Counted from the first letter of the stretch, positions 52,461 to 60,752 are shown. The stretch is DNA of 64,000 bases from Meiothermus granaticius NBRC 107808 (GCF_003574355.1 NZ_QWLB01000012.1:1-64000); one strand, 5' to 3'. Numbers and translations: made by a program. The notes: generated by a model from the sequence alone, not told the origin.

Positions 52461-53892
52461 GCCCATGGATCCCGGGGTTCCGCGCCACCCCAAAACCTGG
52501 CGCCGCCCGCCTAAGAAGCTGATGCAGATGGGGCCCGGCATCGTGAGCCTGGGGGCCCTGGCGGTGTTCTTTCTGGTGGTGGGGTTTGTAGTGGTGCTGC
52601 CCCTGACCACCTTTGAGCCCTCGGCCAACGCCAACGCCACCGAGCTTTCCGAGGCAGCCTGGCGGGGTAAGCAGGTCTTTCAGAAGAACGGCTGTTTCCT
52701 TTGCCACTCGAACTTCTCCCGGCCCCAGGACTACGAGGTGGGGCAGTACTACGTGTATAACCGCATCTCCGAGGCCGGTGACTGGCCCGGCGTCAAATGG
52801 ACCCCGAACCTGTTTGGCACGGTGCGTACCGGCCCGGATCTCTCGCAGGAAGGGGGGCTCCACCCCGACGACTGGCACTACGCCCACTTCTGGAACCCCC
52901 GCTATGCCAACCCCCCTTCGCTGATGCCGCAGTTCAAGTTCCTGAGCGAGGCCGAGGTGGCCGATCTGACCGCCTTCATGCAGGAACTTGGGGGCAAGGC
53001 TGCCGCCGCCCGGCGCCTGCATCAGCAGAACATGAAGGCCCTCAACGTGGCGGTGAACAACCTGCCGGGGGGCAACCGGGGGCCCGCTGGGGTGCCGGGC
53101 AACGGCCCGACCCCAGGGGCCATCCACAACCTAATGACCATGGAGCGGGGCTACTGGTTTCACGAGAATCCGCTGCCGGTGAACGAGCAGAACCTGTTGC
53201 GGGGCAAGGTGCTCTACCTGCAGATGTGCACCGGCTGCCATGGCCCGCAGGGCGATGGCAAGGGGCCTGCCCGGTCTTTTGCCAACCCCCAGCCGCCGGG
53301 GTTCAACGTGGCCAACGACCAAATGCACGGTTCCGACACTAGCCCTGGGGCCTACTACTGGCGCATCCTGCGTGGGGTGCCGGGGGCCCTGATGGAGAAC
53401 TTCGGCAACCGCCTGACCGTGGAGGATACCTGGCGCCTGACCCTGTTTATCAAGACCATCCCCAACGGCACCCTCAAGGAGGTAGGCTCGGTGCCCAAGC
53501 CTGAACAGTACATCACCTGGCAGGGCTATGGGGCCCTTTTCCCCTGGGCCGAGAAATTCTATCCTTTGGGCTCTGCCACCCTCAAGGCCTACGATTCCGA
53601 GGCGGTGGGCGGCCCGGTGGCGGCCATGGTCAAGGAGGGCCGCATCAACCCCACCTATGCGGTGGCGCTGTGGATGCTCGAGCACCCCGGGGTGATCCCG
53701 GCCTCGAGCCAGGGCTACGAGAACGTGACCCTGGATGTGATCATGCAGCAAGCCACCGAGCGGCAAAAGACCACCCCCGGCTGGGCCGTGCAGGGGGTGG
53801 ATCAGACGCCCTTCATCCCCAGGAAGTGGCTGGACCCCAGCACCATTAGCCCGGCCACGCTGCCGCAGGTCTGGAAGGAGGCCAAGCCATGA
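52453..53892 (+). CDS. CcoO-like cytochrome c fused to a second cytochrome c domain
   Basis: A membrane-anchored diheme cytochrome of 479 residues. One helix (about 31-52) is followed by a CcoO-type domain with CFLCH (81-85), TGPDLSQEGGLHPDDWHYAH and the heme-ligand region SLMPQFKFL. After a Gly/Pro-rich linker comes a second class I cytochrome c domain with CTGCH (259-263) and DGKGPARSFANPQPPGFN. In usual cbb3 oxidases CcoO (one heme) and CcoP (two hemes) are separate; here one chain seems to stand for both, with two hemes in place of three. It overlaps ccoN by 8 bases. Confidence 0.88.
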   Translation: MPEPMDPGVPRHPKTWRRPPKKLMQMGPGIVSLGALAVFFLVVGFVVVLPLTTFEPSANANATELSEAAWRGKQVFQKNGCFLCHSNFSRPQDYEVGQYYVYNRISEAGDWPGVKWTPNLFGTVRTGPDLSQEGGLHPDDWHYAHFWNPRYANPPSLMPQFKFLSEAEVADLTAFMQELGGKAAAARRLHQQNMKALNVAVNNLPGGNRGPAGVPGNGPTPGAIHNLMTMERGYWFHENPLPVNEQNLLRGKVLYLQMCTGCHGPQGDGKGPARSFANPQPPGFNVANDQMHGSDTSPGAYYWRILRGVPGALMENFGNRLTVEDTWRLTLFIKTIPNGTLKEVGSVPKPEQYITWQGYGALFPWAEKFYPLGSATLKAYDSEAVGGPVAAMVKEGRINPTYAVALWMLEHPGVIPASSQGYENVTLDVIMQQATERQKTTPGWAVQGVDQTPFIPRKWLDPSTISPATLPQVWKEAKP

Positions 53893-54188
53893 GGCGTTGG
53901 CTGGCACTGCTGCTGTTCTTTGGGCTGGCCCTGGCCCACGACCAGCCCGAAGACCCGGTGGGCGACTTCGTGATGACCGACTGGATGATCCTGAGCTCCT
54001 TTTTTGGGTTCATGATTCCGGCCCTGATCGTCACCGTCATCGCTTGGCGCAAGGGCTACTTTCACGACCTCGAGGGCGAGTCCAAGCGCTACTTTCTAAA
54101 GGAGCCCGACCCCGACTACGAAACCCCGCCCAGCGAGTGGGAAACCCTGCCCGACTGGGCCCAGGAGGTGTCCCGTGGACGTGCCTAG
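53889..54188 (+). CDS. Small membrane protein with CcoS-like tail
   Basis: A 99-residue protein with a signal-like N-terminus (to LALAHD) and one membrane helix (about 33-53, MILSSFFGFMIPALIVTVIAW, quoted as FFGFMIPALIVTVIAW). The following GYFHDLEGESKRYFLKEPD resembles the helix-end motif of the cbb3 maturation protein CcoS (W..GQFDDLEGPAYRIL). It could be a maturation factor or a small structural subunit. ATG overlaps the cytochrome stop (ATGA). Confidence 0.7.
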   Translation: MRRWLALLLFFGLALAHDQPEDPVGDFVMTDWMILSSFFGFMIPALIVTVIAWRKGYFHDLEGESKRYFLKEPDPDYETPPSEWETLPDWAQEVSRGRA

Positions 54189-54522
54189 CCAGATGCAACC
54201 CTACTACGAATACCTCTTCGGCTTTTACCTGCGCAACCACTGGCCGGTGACCTGGGAGTGGTTCTCGCTGTACAACAACGCCCGCTATGTCCTGATCTTC
54301 TTTGGCTGGCTGATCCTGATGGCCTGGGGTCTGTACCGCTACACCCGCTACCAGAGCCGCGCCCGCTGGAAGAACGACCTCTACCCCCCGGAGGAATACA
54401 GCGGTTACCTGCAGGAACACGTGGGGCCGGTAGGCGGGGGAATGACCTGGTTTTACTGGTTTATGTTCTTCTGGATGCTGACCCTGACCATCCAGCAGCT
54501 CATTCAGGGGCAGGTGTACTGA
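54175..54522 (+). CDS. Two-helix membrane protein of the oxidase operon
   Basis: Unknown family, 115 residues, beginning with GTG at 54175 four bases after AGGAGGTG, so it overlaps the previous gene by 14 bases. Two membrane helices are predicted (YVLIFFGWLILMAWGLY and MTWFYWFMFFWMLTLTIQQ), separated by a charged, Tyr- and Pro-rich loop (WKNDLYPPEEYSGYLQEHVG). It has no heme or copper motif. The position inside the operon points to a structural or assembly subunit. Confidence 0.75.
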   Translation: MDVPSQMQPYYEYLFGFYLRNHWPVTWEWFSLYNNARYVLIFFGWLILMAWGLYRYTRYQSRARWKNDLYPPEEYSGYLQEHVGPVGGGMTWFYWFMFFWMLTLTIQQLIQGQVY

Positions 54523-54523
54523 T

Positions 54524-54835
54524 ATGCCGGAGACCACCTTTGTCGCTCAAGTGCTCGAGGCCGAGCTGCCCCTGGCCGCTTGGGATGAGGCCTATTTCGC
54601 CCTCACCGCGGTCAAGGGCTTGCTGCAAAGCCTGCCGGGGTTCAGCGGGATGGAGGTGCTGGGCGAGCTGGACGAGGCCCAGGAACAGGTCAAGCTGGTG
54701 GTGATCAGCCGCTGGCAGCATCCCGAGCAGCTCGAGGCCTGGCTCAAAACTCAGGAGACCCCCTACGACGTGCTGACCCTGATGGAGCCCCCGCCCCTGC
54801 GGTTGGAGGCCCGCTACCTGGCCGAACTGGCCTGA
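54524..54835 (+). CDS. Antibiotic biosynthesis monooxygenase (ABM)-like small protein
   Basis: A 103-residue soluble protein of the dimeric ferredoxin-like ABM type, with LQSLPGFSGMEVLGELDEA and LVVISRWQHPEQLEAWLK as the characteristic strand and helix. Members include heme-degrading monooxygenases (IsdG) and many unknowns. Its place in a cytochrome oxidase operon could hint at heme handling, but catalytic residues cannot be assigned. It starts 1 base after the previous stop. Confidence 0.7.
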   Translation: MPETTFVAQVLEAELPLAAWDEAYFALTAVKGLLQSLPGFSGMEVLGELDEAQEQVKLVVISRWQHPEQLEAWLKTQETPYDVLTLMEPPPLRLEARYLAELA

Positions 54836-54846
54836 AAGGAGACCCG

Positions 54847-55017
54847 ATGGCCCGTTTTGAACGCAATAAGGACGTGAACCAGGCCTGGGAAGGCTATGAA
54901 CGCATGGATCCCAAGGACACCCGGCGGGACTGGCTGATCCTGGTGGGCCTGATGGTGATTTATGTGCTGTGGTTCGGCCTGATCTACCTGCTCGAGCCCG
55001 GGATCGGCTACCGCTAG
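54847..55017 (+). CDS. 56-residue single-helix membrane protein of the oxidase operon
   Basis: ATG at 54847 with AAGGAGACCC just upstream encodes 56 residues: a charged N-terminus (MARFERNKDVNQAWEGYERM), one helix (DWLILVGLMVIYVLWFGLIY) and a short LLEPGIGYR tail. It is too short for many gene finders, but the ribosome site, position 11 bases after one gene and 7 before the next, and membrane helix support it. It may be a CcoQ-like small subunit. Confidence 0.75.
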   Translation: MARFERNKDVNQAWEGYERMDPKDTRRDWLILVGLMVIYVLWFGLIYLLEPGIGYR

Positions 55018-55024
55018 GGGTTTT

Positions 55025-58000
55025 ATGTGGGTACGTGACCTGAGCAACTGGGATATCGTGCTGGCCCTGTTTGTGGCGACGGCCCTGGCCGGGCTGGTGG
55101 CCTGGCTGGTGCCCGCGGCCAGGCGCCAGCAGGCCGCACCCCGCCGCTTCAGCGGGGCCGAGATCACCGCCTACGACCGGCAACTGCCCTACTACGCCCT
55201 CTTTGCCCTGGGGGCTTTGGTGGTGGGCGCGATACAGGGCCTCCTGAAGAACCTGCCCGGCCCCTTCCAGTGGCTGATTCTGGGTGACCACGGCGGGCAC
55301 ATGGCCCGCGACCTCTCCAACACCCACATCTTCGTGGTGGGTGTTGGCACGGTGCTGCTGACCGGCCTGACCTGGTACATCCTGCCCCGCATCGCCCGGC
55401 GCCCGCTCTACTCGGCGGCCCTGGCCAACGCCTCCTTCTGGCTTACGGCCATCGGGGTGAGTGGGTTCTACCTCTCCTGGGTGGTGCTGGGGGTGCTCGA
55501 GGCCCGCCTGGTGCACGAGGGGATGTCCTATCCCGAGGCTAAAGAGGCCATGGGCCTGTGGCACCGGGTTCCCCTGCGCAGCACCGCCCTCTTCCTGGGC
55601 CTGGGGTACTGGACCTATACCCTCAACACCCTGCTCACCCTGTACTACGCCCGCCAGGTGGAGGGGCCCAAGCCCTATGGCTACTTGCTGAAGTTCTTCG
55701 CGGTGGGGGTTTTGGGGCTGTTTGTGGGCACCGTGCAGGGGGTTTTGCAGGTACTCCCGGCCAACGAGGACTGGATTCAGGCCGCCGGACAGGCTGGGGC
55801 CCTGATTGACCCGGTCAGCCATGCCCACATTAACCTGGTCACCGGCTCGGTCGCCCTGCTGGTGGCGGCCTTCTTGTTCCTGGGGCCCCGGCTGGGGCTC
55901 GAGCCGGTGCGCCCAAGGACGGCCAACCGGCTCTTTGTCTCGCTGGTGCTGGGCTCGCTGGCCTTCTACCTGGCCGCCCTCACCCTGGGATTTGTGGAAG
56001 GCTACATGGTGGTGGACGGGCGGCTCAGCTACAGCCAGGTGCTGGAGCGCATGGGCCTGTGGCACACCCTGCCGCTGATGCTGGGGGGGCTGTGGATGGG
56101 CAGCGGGTTGTGGTTTTTCCTCTTCCTGCTGATTCGGAGCGCCCGCAAGGCCGCACCTGCGGTGCGCGCTACGGTCTACACCAGCGCGGCTGCGCTGCTG
56201 GTGGGCACCTTTCTGGGGCCGTTCCAGGCCATTGCCCCGGTCAAGGAGTGGTATGTGCGGGCCGGGGGGCTGGGGGAGTTCTGGCCCAGCTCGCACGCCC
56301 TGCTGAACATTCTGGGGGGCCTGACCCCGCTGATTGCGCTGCTGGCCCTGAGCCGCGTCCCCGGCATGAACCTGCCGGCTTTGGGGGGTGCGGCGGTCTG
56401 GCTGGGCCGGGGGGCATTTTTCATCTACGCCGGGCTGGCCTACCTGGGGGCCCAGGCCGCCCTGCTGGCCGGGGTCTGGGATGCAGCCAGCCGGCCCCCG
56501 GCCCCCTCGGTGCTGCCGCCCACGGTGCTGAGTATGCCGGGCCTGGCCGGGCAGCTCAGTGGGATGAGTGAGGCCGAGCGGCTGCATGCCATGGCCCTGG
56601 CCAACCGCAGCACCATCTACTGGGTGAACCCCGAGGTCTTGCAGAGCCTCGCCCCGCCGGCGATTTTGCTCGAGCTGTTGGGGTTTGGCCTGTACCTGTT
56701 TGGGGCGGTGGCCCTGGTACGGCTGGTCTGGCCGCTGACGGCCTCCTTCCGGGCCCAGGTGGGCGCGGCCCTGCGGGCCTATCCGGCCCAGGTGATGGGG
56801 CCGGTGCCCACCTCGCTGCGGAAGGTGCCCAAAGCGGTCTTTCTGGGGGTCGAGGGCCTGGGGGCCCTGACCGGGTTCCCCGGCCTGGGCTGGCTGCTCT
56901 CGGGGGCGCCGGTGGTGGGGCTGAGCCTGGCCATGATTGGGCCCGGCATCGCCTGGGCCCTGCTGCCGGCGCTGTTCAGCCCCTACAGCGCTACCCTGCT
57001 CTCGCCCTACGGGGTGAACAGCTACCTGGTCTACTTCCCGCTCAGCGCCCTGCTGAGCACCGCGGCCCTGGCCTACCGGCTGCGGGGACACAATGCCCGG
57101 CCTTCCCGCGGCCACCCCAGTCCCCGCCCGGCCTTGCGTTCGGTACGCCGGGCCCGGCGGCTGGGGGTGGGCCTGGGGATCTTCATTGTGGGCGCGATAT
57201 TGCTCTCCACCCTGCTGGTGCCGCTCCTGGGTACTCCTTCGGCCCAGGCCCAGTACCTGCCGGTGGCGGCCCCCCCGGCAGAAGGGCGGGGAGTGTACCT
57301 GCACAGCGGGACGGCCTACCTGAAGCCCTACCCCTGGTATAACCCGCCCCCCGGCTTCCCCCCGGACTCGGCACGGCTGCCGGGGGTGTCGGCCCTGGTG
57401 GTGCAGGAAAAGCGCACCGGGGAGCTGGGCAGCTACCGCCTGATCGCCCTGGGTTCCGCCCGCCCGGTGGCGCTGCGGGTGGTGCAGCGGGAGCGCGAAG
57501 GCGGCCTCGAGCGCCTCGAGCTTCGCCCGGTTGAGGCCCTGGCGGCGGGGCGCTACCTGCTCCAGGCCGAGCAGACCGCCAGCCCCTACGGCGGGCAGGT
57601 CGAGTACTACTTCGAGGTAGACCCTGCCCTGCCCCCCCTGGTGCCCGCGCCCCAGACCCCTGAGCGAAAGGTTCAGCTTCTGCCCCCGGCCCTGTTTAGC
57701 CCGCTGGCCGCGCTGGTGGCCCTCTGGCTGGCCAGCCTCCTGTGGCGCAGCTACCGGCGCGCCCGTCAGCCCCAGCTGCTGTGGTGGGCCCTGGGGGTGA
57801 GCGCGTTTGCCCTTGCGACCGGCCTCGAGGCCCTCTTTCCCCAGGGCTGGCAGCCCTGGGCCTATCGGCTGTGGTATGGCGCCGGGGCCCTGCTGGCGGC
57901 GGCCTTCCTGGGGCATGGCACCGCCGTGCTCCTGCTGCCCCGCTACCGCCGCAGCCTGACCCTTCTATTGCTCGCTTATGCTGGGCTGGCGGTGCTGGTG

Positions 58001-58381
58001 GCCCTGTGGGCCCCGGTGGATCTGGCCCGGCTGGAGCACCTCCTGAGTGGCCAGGCCTACCCCTCGGTGGGCGAGGCCGGGCTGCTCACCCCCCGCAGCT
58101 ATACCCCGCTCCTGAACCTCTATGGAACGGTCTGGTTGGTGCTGGGGGCGCTTCTGTCCCTTCGCAGCTCGGTACAGCGGGCCCCCGGCCTTTGGGCCAT
58201 CGCCCTGGGGGGCTTGATGATGGGCAGCATCGGCAGCCTGAACCGGCTGGGGCATGGCGAGTGGCAAAGCCTGGGGGCCCTGCTCAGCATTGCCCTGATC
58301 TATGGGGGGGTCTACTGGCTCAGTCGGCGCCAGCCCTTGCCGCTTGCTCGACCCGCACTGTCGGCCAACTCGACTTCTTGA
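55025..58381 (+). CDS. 1118-residue polytopic membrane protein with degenerate CcoN-like repeats, extracytoplasmic domain and C-terminal helices
   Basis: I know no named family for the whole chain. The first 450 residues resemble heme-copper oxidase subunit I in places (SNTHIFVVGVGTVLLTG and TWYILPRIARRPLYS; PVSHAHINLVTG with His266 and His268) but show no WYxHN or HH copper motif. Two related halves can be seen: GLWHRVPL (His180) and PVSHAHIN (264-270) recur as GLWHTLPL (His347) and PSSHALLN (421-428). Further helices run to about 685. After a basic linker, one helix (713-735) leads to an exported beta-rich domain (about 740-870), then six or seven helices to the end. It may bind heme b and relay electrons, or be a structural partner. 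Function unproven. Confidence 0.75.
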   Translation: MWVRDLSNWDIVLALFVATALAGLVAWLVPAARRQQAAPRRFSGAEITAYDRQLPYYALFALGALVVGAIQGLLKNLPGPFQWLILGDHGGHMARDLSNTHIFVVGVGTVLLTGLTWYILPRIARRPLYSAALANASFWLTAIGVSGFYLSWVVLGVLEARLVHEGMSYPEAKEAMGLWHRVPLRSTALFLGLGYWTYTLNTLLTLYYARQVEGPKPYGYLLKFFAVGVLGLFVGTVQGVLQVLPANEDWIQAAGQAGALIDPVSHAHINLVTGSVALLVAAFLFLGPRLGLEPVRPRTANRLFVSLVLGSLAFYLAALTLGFVEGYMVVDGRLSYSQVLERMGLWHTLPLMLGGLWMGSGLWFFLFLLIRSARKAAPAVRATVYTSAAALLVGTFLGPFQAIAPVKEWYVRAGGLGEFWPSSHALLNILGGLTPLIALLALSRVPGMNLPALGGAAVWLGRGAFFIYAGLAYLGAQAALLAGVWDAASRPPAPSVLPPTVLSMPGLAGQLSGMSEAERLHAMALANRSTIYWVNPEVLQSLAPPAILLELLGFGLYLFGAVALVRLVWPLTASFRAQVGAALRAYPAQVMGPVPTSLRKVPKAVFLGVEGLGALTGFPGLGWLLSGAPVVGLSLAMIGPGIAWALLPALFSPYSATLLSPYGVNSYLVYFPLSALLSTAALAYRLRGHNARPSRGHPSPRPALRSVRRARRLGVGLGIFIVGAILLSTLLVPLLGTPSAQAQYLPVAAPPAEGRGVYLHSGTAYLKPYPWYNPPPGFPPDSARLPGVSALVVQEKRTGELGSYRLIALGSARPVALRVVQREREGGLERLELRPVEALAAGRYLLQAEQTASPYGGQVEYYFEVDPALPPLVPAPQTPERKVQLLPPALFSPLAALVALWLASLLWRSYRRARQPQLLWWALGVSAFALATGLEALFPQGWQPWAYRLWYGAGALLAAAFLGHGTAVLLLPRYRRSLTLLLLAYAGLAVLVALWAPVDLARLEHLLSGQAYPSVGEAGLLTPRSYTPLLNLYGTVWLVLGALLSLRSSVQRAPGLWAIALGGLMMGSIGSLNRLGHGEWQSLGALLSIALIYGGVYWLSRRQPLPLARPALSANSTS

Positions 58382-58415
58382 TTTGGGGGGGCGGTTCAGC
58401 CTGTCAAACGGCCTT

Positions 58416-59219
58416 TCAGCTTGAGGCCTCAAGAGGGATTCCACCCGGAGAGGTTTTGGGTGAATTTCGCGGCGGGGCGAACTGGGCAAACCACTCCTTG
58501 AGGCCGGGCTCGAGGCCCAGCAGCACCTTATGCACACCGCCCTTGCTGAGCGGGCTGGCTTGCAGCAGGCCTTTGAGCAAGCCGTCGTGTCGCGCCTCGA
58601 TCAGGGCCCCGGCCTTAACCGTGAACTGGCCCTGGAACCATAGCTGGTCAACCAGTGCTTTGGGCTTGCGCTCATAGCTGCTCAAACTGGGCTGGCTGGG
58701 GGTGAGCTGGGCCAGCAGCTGTCCCCAGGCCAAGGCTTGGGCATACAGCTCGGGGAGGGCTTGACGCAGGGCCAGCAGATACAGGTAATTGGCGATGAAC
58801 TCGTCAATCCAACGCACCCGCACCCGCAGCTTCCAGGCCACCGCTACCGCATGGGCATACTCGTGGCCCAGGTTGAGATCAAGGAAATCATCGGGTTGCC
58901 CAGGGGGTCGCCCGACGCGCTTGATCGCAGGGATGAGAACCTCTCGCAGGCGCCAAATCAGGCGCTCTGGATACTGTTTGGGCAGGAACACATACAGCCC
59001 CTCCTTAAGCGAGGTGCGCTGGAAAGGAAAGCCGTAAGGATGGTGAACTCGAGCCCTCCAGTCGGATTCACTCAAGACCATGAGGTGCACCGGAGGCACC
59101 GCGCCATATGAGAGTAGAGCGGTACGCAGCTCGAGCAGGTAGCGCTGCAGGGCCCTGGCCCGGAGCAGCGCCCCCTCGGAGGCCTGGGCGGGCACGAACG
59201 GATGGGGGAGTACCTGCAC
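58416..59219 (-). CDS. HEXXH-containing metallopeptidase-like protein of unknown function
   Basis: A 267-residue protein without signal peptide. Residues 119-123 are HEYAH, and 17 residues after the second His lies Glu140 in WIDEFIANYLYLL, the arrangement of gluzincin zinc peptidases (HEXXH then ExxxN/D). The preceding DDFLDLNLG and the helix-rich surroundings are consistent with a zinc-dependent hydrolase. No named family is recognised. It is convergent with the oxidase operon and the first of three minus-strand genes of unknown relation. Confidence 0.65.
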   Translation of the reverse strand: MQVLPHPFVPAQASEGALLRARALQRYLLELRTALLSYGAVPPVHLMVLSESDWRARVHHPYGFPFQRTSLKEGLYVFLPKQYPERLIWRLREVLIPAIKRVGRPPGQPDDFLDLNLGHEYAHAVAVAWKLRVRVRWIDEFIANYLYLLALRQALPELYAQALAWGQLLAQLTPSQPSLSSYERKPKALVDQLWFQGQFTVKAGALIEARHDGLLKGLLQASPLSKGGVHKVLLGLEPGLKEWFAQFAPPRNSPKTSPGGIPLEASS

Positions 59220-59252
59220 CCCTCGATTGTATGCAGATACCGCCCCGCAGCC

Positions 59253-59576
59253 CTAATCGGCTTTGGACTGGCTCTTGGTCTGCTGAATGAACTGCTGGGT
59301 TTTGGGGTCGAGGGGGTGCACGGCCCAGGAGATGGCTCGCTCGAACGGCCAGCGTTCCAACAGGGTTTTGAGCCACTCCACCAGCAAATCGGAGGTCATC
59401 GGGCCCGAGCAGGGCCGGTGTAGCTTGCCACTTTGGAGCTGAAACTCGCCTACGGCTTCAAAATGGCTGGGAGAGGTGTGGGCGATCACCACGCGTAGGG
59501 TATCGCCTTCGTGCTTGCCTAACCCCTCGAGAACCTGATCCTGGGCCAGTTGGTTGATTTTTTGTGCGGTAAGCAT
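59253..59576 (-). CDS. Hypothetical protein (107 residues)
   Basis: Start chosen at the ATG at 59576, which has GAGGAGA six bases upstream; the frame is open five codons further. The product (MLTAQKINQLAQDQVLEGLG at its start) is soluble and mixed alpha/beta, with CSGPMTSDLLVEWLKTLLER in the middle and a Gln/Lys-rich end. I do not recognise a family. A short A/T-richer region upstream (59577-59667) probably holds its promoter. Confidence 0.65.
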   Translation of the reverse strand: MLTAQKINQLAQDQVLEGLGKHEGDTLRVVIAHTSPSHFEAVGEFQLQSGKLHRPCSGPMTSDLLVEWLKTLLERWPFERAISWAVHPLDPKTQQFIQQTKSQSKAD

Positions 59577-59667
59577 AGGGAATCTCCTCAAATTCAGTCG
59601 CTTTGTGCTTTGATTCTATCAGAGCAGTACGGTAAAAAGTCTCTTGGAAGGGGGGTTTCACGCAGAT

Positions 59668-60156
59668 TTAGGCTGAGGGATGCGCGGTGATCTGCTCGAG
59701 CTGTTCCAGATGGTTGAGATCGTGCCCGGCCCACAAGCGCACCGCCAGCTCGAAGCTCTCGAGCCCGCGCTCAGGGTGGTGATAGCTGCGCCCCCAGACG
59801 GCACGGTCGAGGCCCTGGAGCCAGGCCAGATTCCAGCTTCGTAGGGCCAGGAAGCTGCGCAGGGCAAGCTCCAGGGAAAGCCCGCTGTAGCGCTGGGCCC
59901 AGGCCTCTTGGTCGAATGCTTGGACGGTCTCGACCCCGGCGGCAATCTGCCGCAGCCGGAACCCCAGCCCAAGCTCGGTATCTGCCAGATGGCAGAGGAT
60001 TTGCCGGGCGGTCCACTTGCCGGGGCTGTAGCTTTGTTCGGCGCGGGCGTACAGGGCGGGGGCGAGGGCCTCGAGGCGCCTGGGGGTTTCCTGTAGCACC
60101 GCCAAGGGGTCGCGTGGGCCCAACCGCTCCAGGATCCGGCTCACATAAGGGTTCAT
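59668..60156 (-). CDS. DinB-family protein
   Basis: A 162-residue four-helix protein of the DinB/YfiT superfamily of putative metal-dependent enzymes (thiol transferases among them). The metal-site histidines appear in WTARQILCHLADTELGLG and in the C-terminal GHDLNHLEQLEQI, with a further His in GRSYHHPERG. Thermus and Deinococcus carry many paralogues. The reaction is unknown. Confidence 0.88.
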   Translation of the reverse strand: MNPYVSRILERLGPRDPLAVLQETPRRLEALAPALYARAEQSYSPGKWTARQILCHLADTELGLGFRLRQIAAGVETVQAFDQEAWAQRYSGLSLELALRSFLALRSWNLAWLQGLDRAVWGRSYHHPERGLESFELAVRLWAGHDLNHLEQLEQITAHPSA

Positions 60157-60228
60157 AACGGCATTGTACCCCGCCGGTTTTTACCCCAGCCCACAGCTGC
60201 GGACGGCTCTTGGTCCCATACTGAGGCC

Positions 60229-60732
60229 ATGAAACTGGCGTTTGCGGTGTTGATGTTGGGGGCCCTGGGGGCTCGAGGGCTGGCCCAGGGGGAGCCTGCT
60301 CCGCTGCTCAAGGTGCAGGACTCCTACGGTAAACCGGTAGATTTTGCCCAGCTCACGGCGGCCGGAGAGTACATTCTGCTGTGGTTTTACCCCAAGGCCA
60401 AATCGCCCGGCTGCACCGCTCAGGGCAAGCGGTACGCTGAGCTCTACCCGGAGTTCCAGCGGCTCAAGGTGGCGGTGTTTGGGGTGAGCCACGATCCCGC
60501 GGCGGAGCAGTGCGCGTTTATCGAACAACTGGCCCTCAAGGGGGGAATGTTGCCCGACCGCGATGGCCGGATTGCCAAGGCGTTCCAGGTGGGCGGACTG
60601 TTCGGGTTCTACAACCGAGACACGGTGTTGATCAACCCGCAGGGCCGGATCGAGCGGGTCTGGCGGGGGGTGAACCCCTTTAAGGACGCGGATACGGTGC
60701 TCGAGTACCTCCGCTCCAAACTGGGTAAGTAA
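60229..60732 (+). CDS. Exported thioredoxin-fold peroxiredoxin (AhpC/TSA, Bcp-like)
   Basis: A 167-residue peroxidase with an N-terminal signal peptide (to GLAQG), so it should act in the periplasm. The peroxidatic Cys lies in KSPGCTAQGKRY (the usual PxxxTxxC site is altered to KAKSPGC), and a second Cys in AAEQCAFIEQ could be the resolving residue. The C-terminal Arg in NPQGRIERVWRGV fits the fold. It is followed 20 bases later by a carotenoid-type oxidoreductase gene. Confidence 0.86.
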   Translation: MKLAFAVLMLGALGARGLAQGEPAPLLKVQDSYGKPVDFAQLTAAGEYILLWFYPKAKSPGCTAQGKRYAELYPEFQRLKVAVFGVSHDPAAEQCAFIEQLALKGGMLPDRDGRIAKAFQVGGLFGFYNRDTVLINPQGRIERVWRGVNPFKDADTVLEYLRSKLGK

Positions 60733-60752
60733 GACCGAACCCCCTGAAAAGC

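Noticed and set aside
54500-57916. A 1138-codon open frame on the minus strand opposite the large membrane protein
   Set aside because: It is rich in Gln, Gly, Pro, His and Arg without domains or membrane helices, and it lies antisense to a protein with clear helices and motifs. Such long antisense frames arise from high G+C codon bias.
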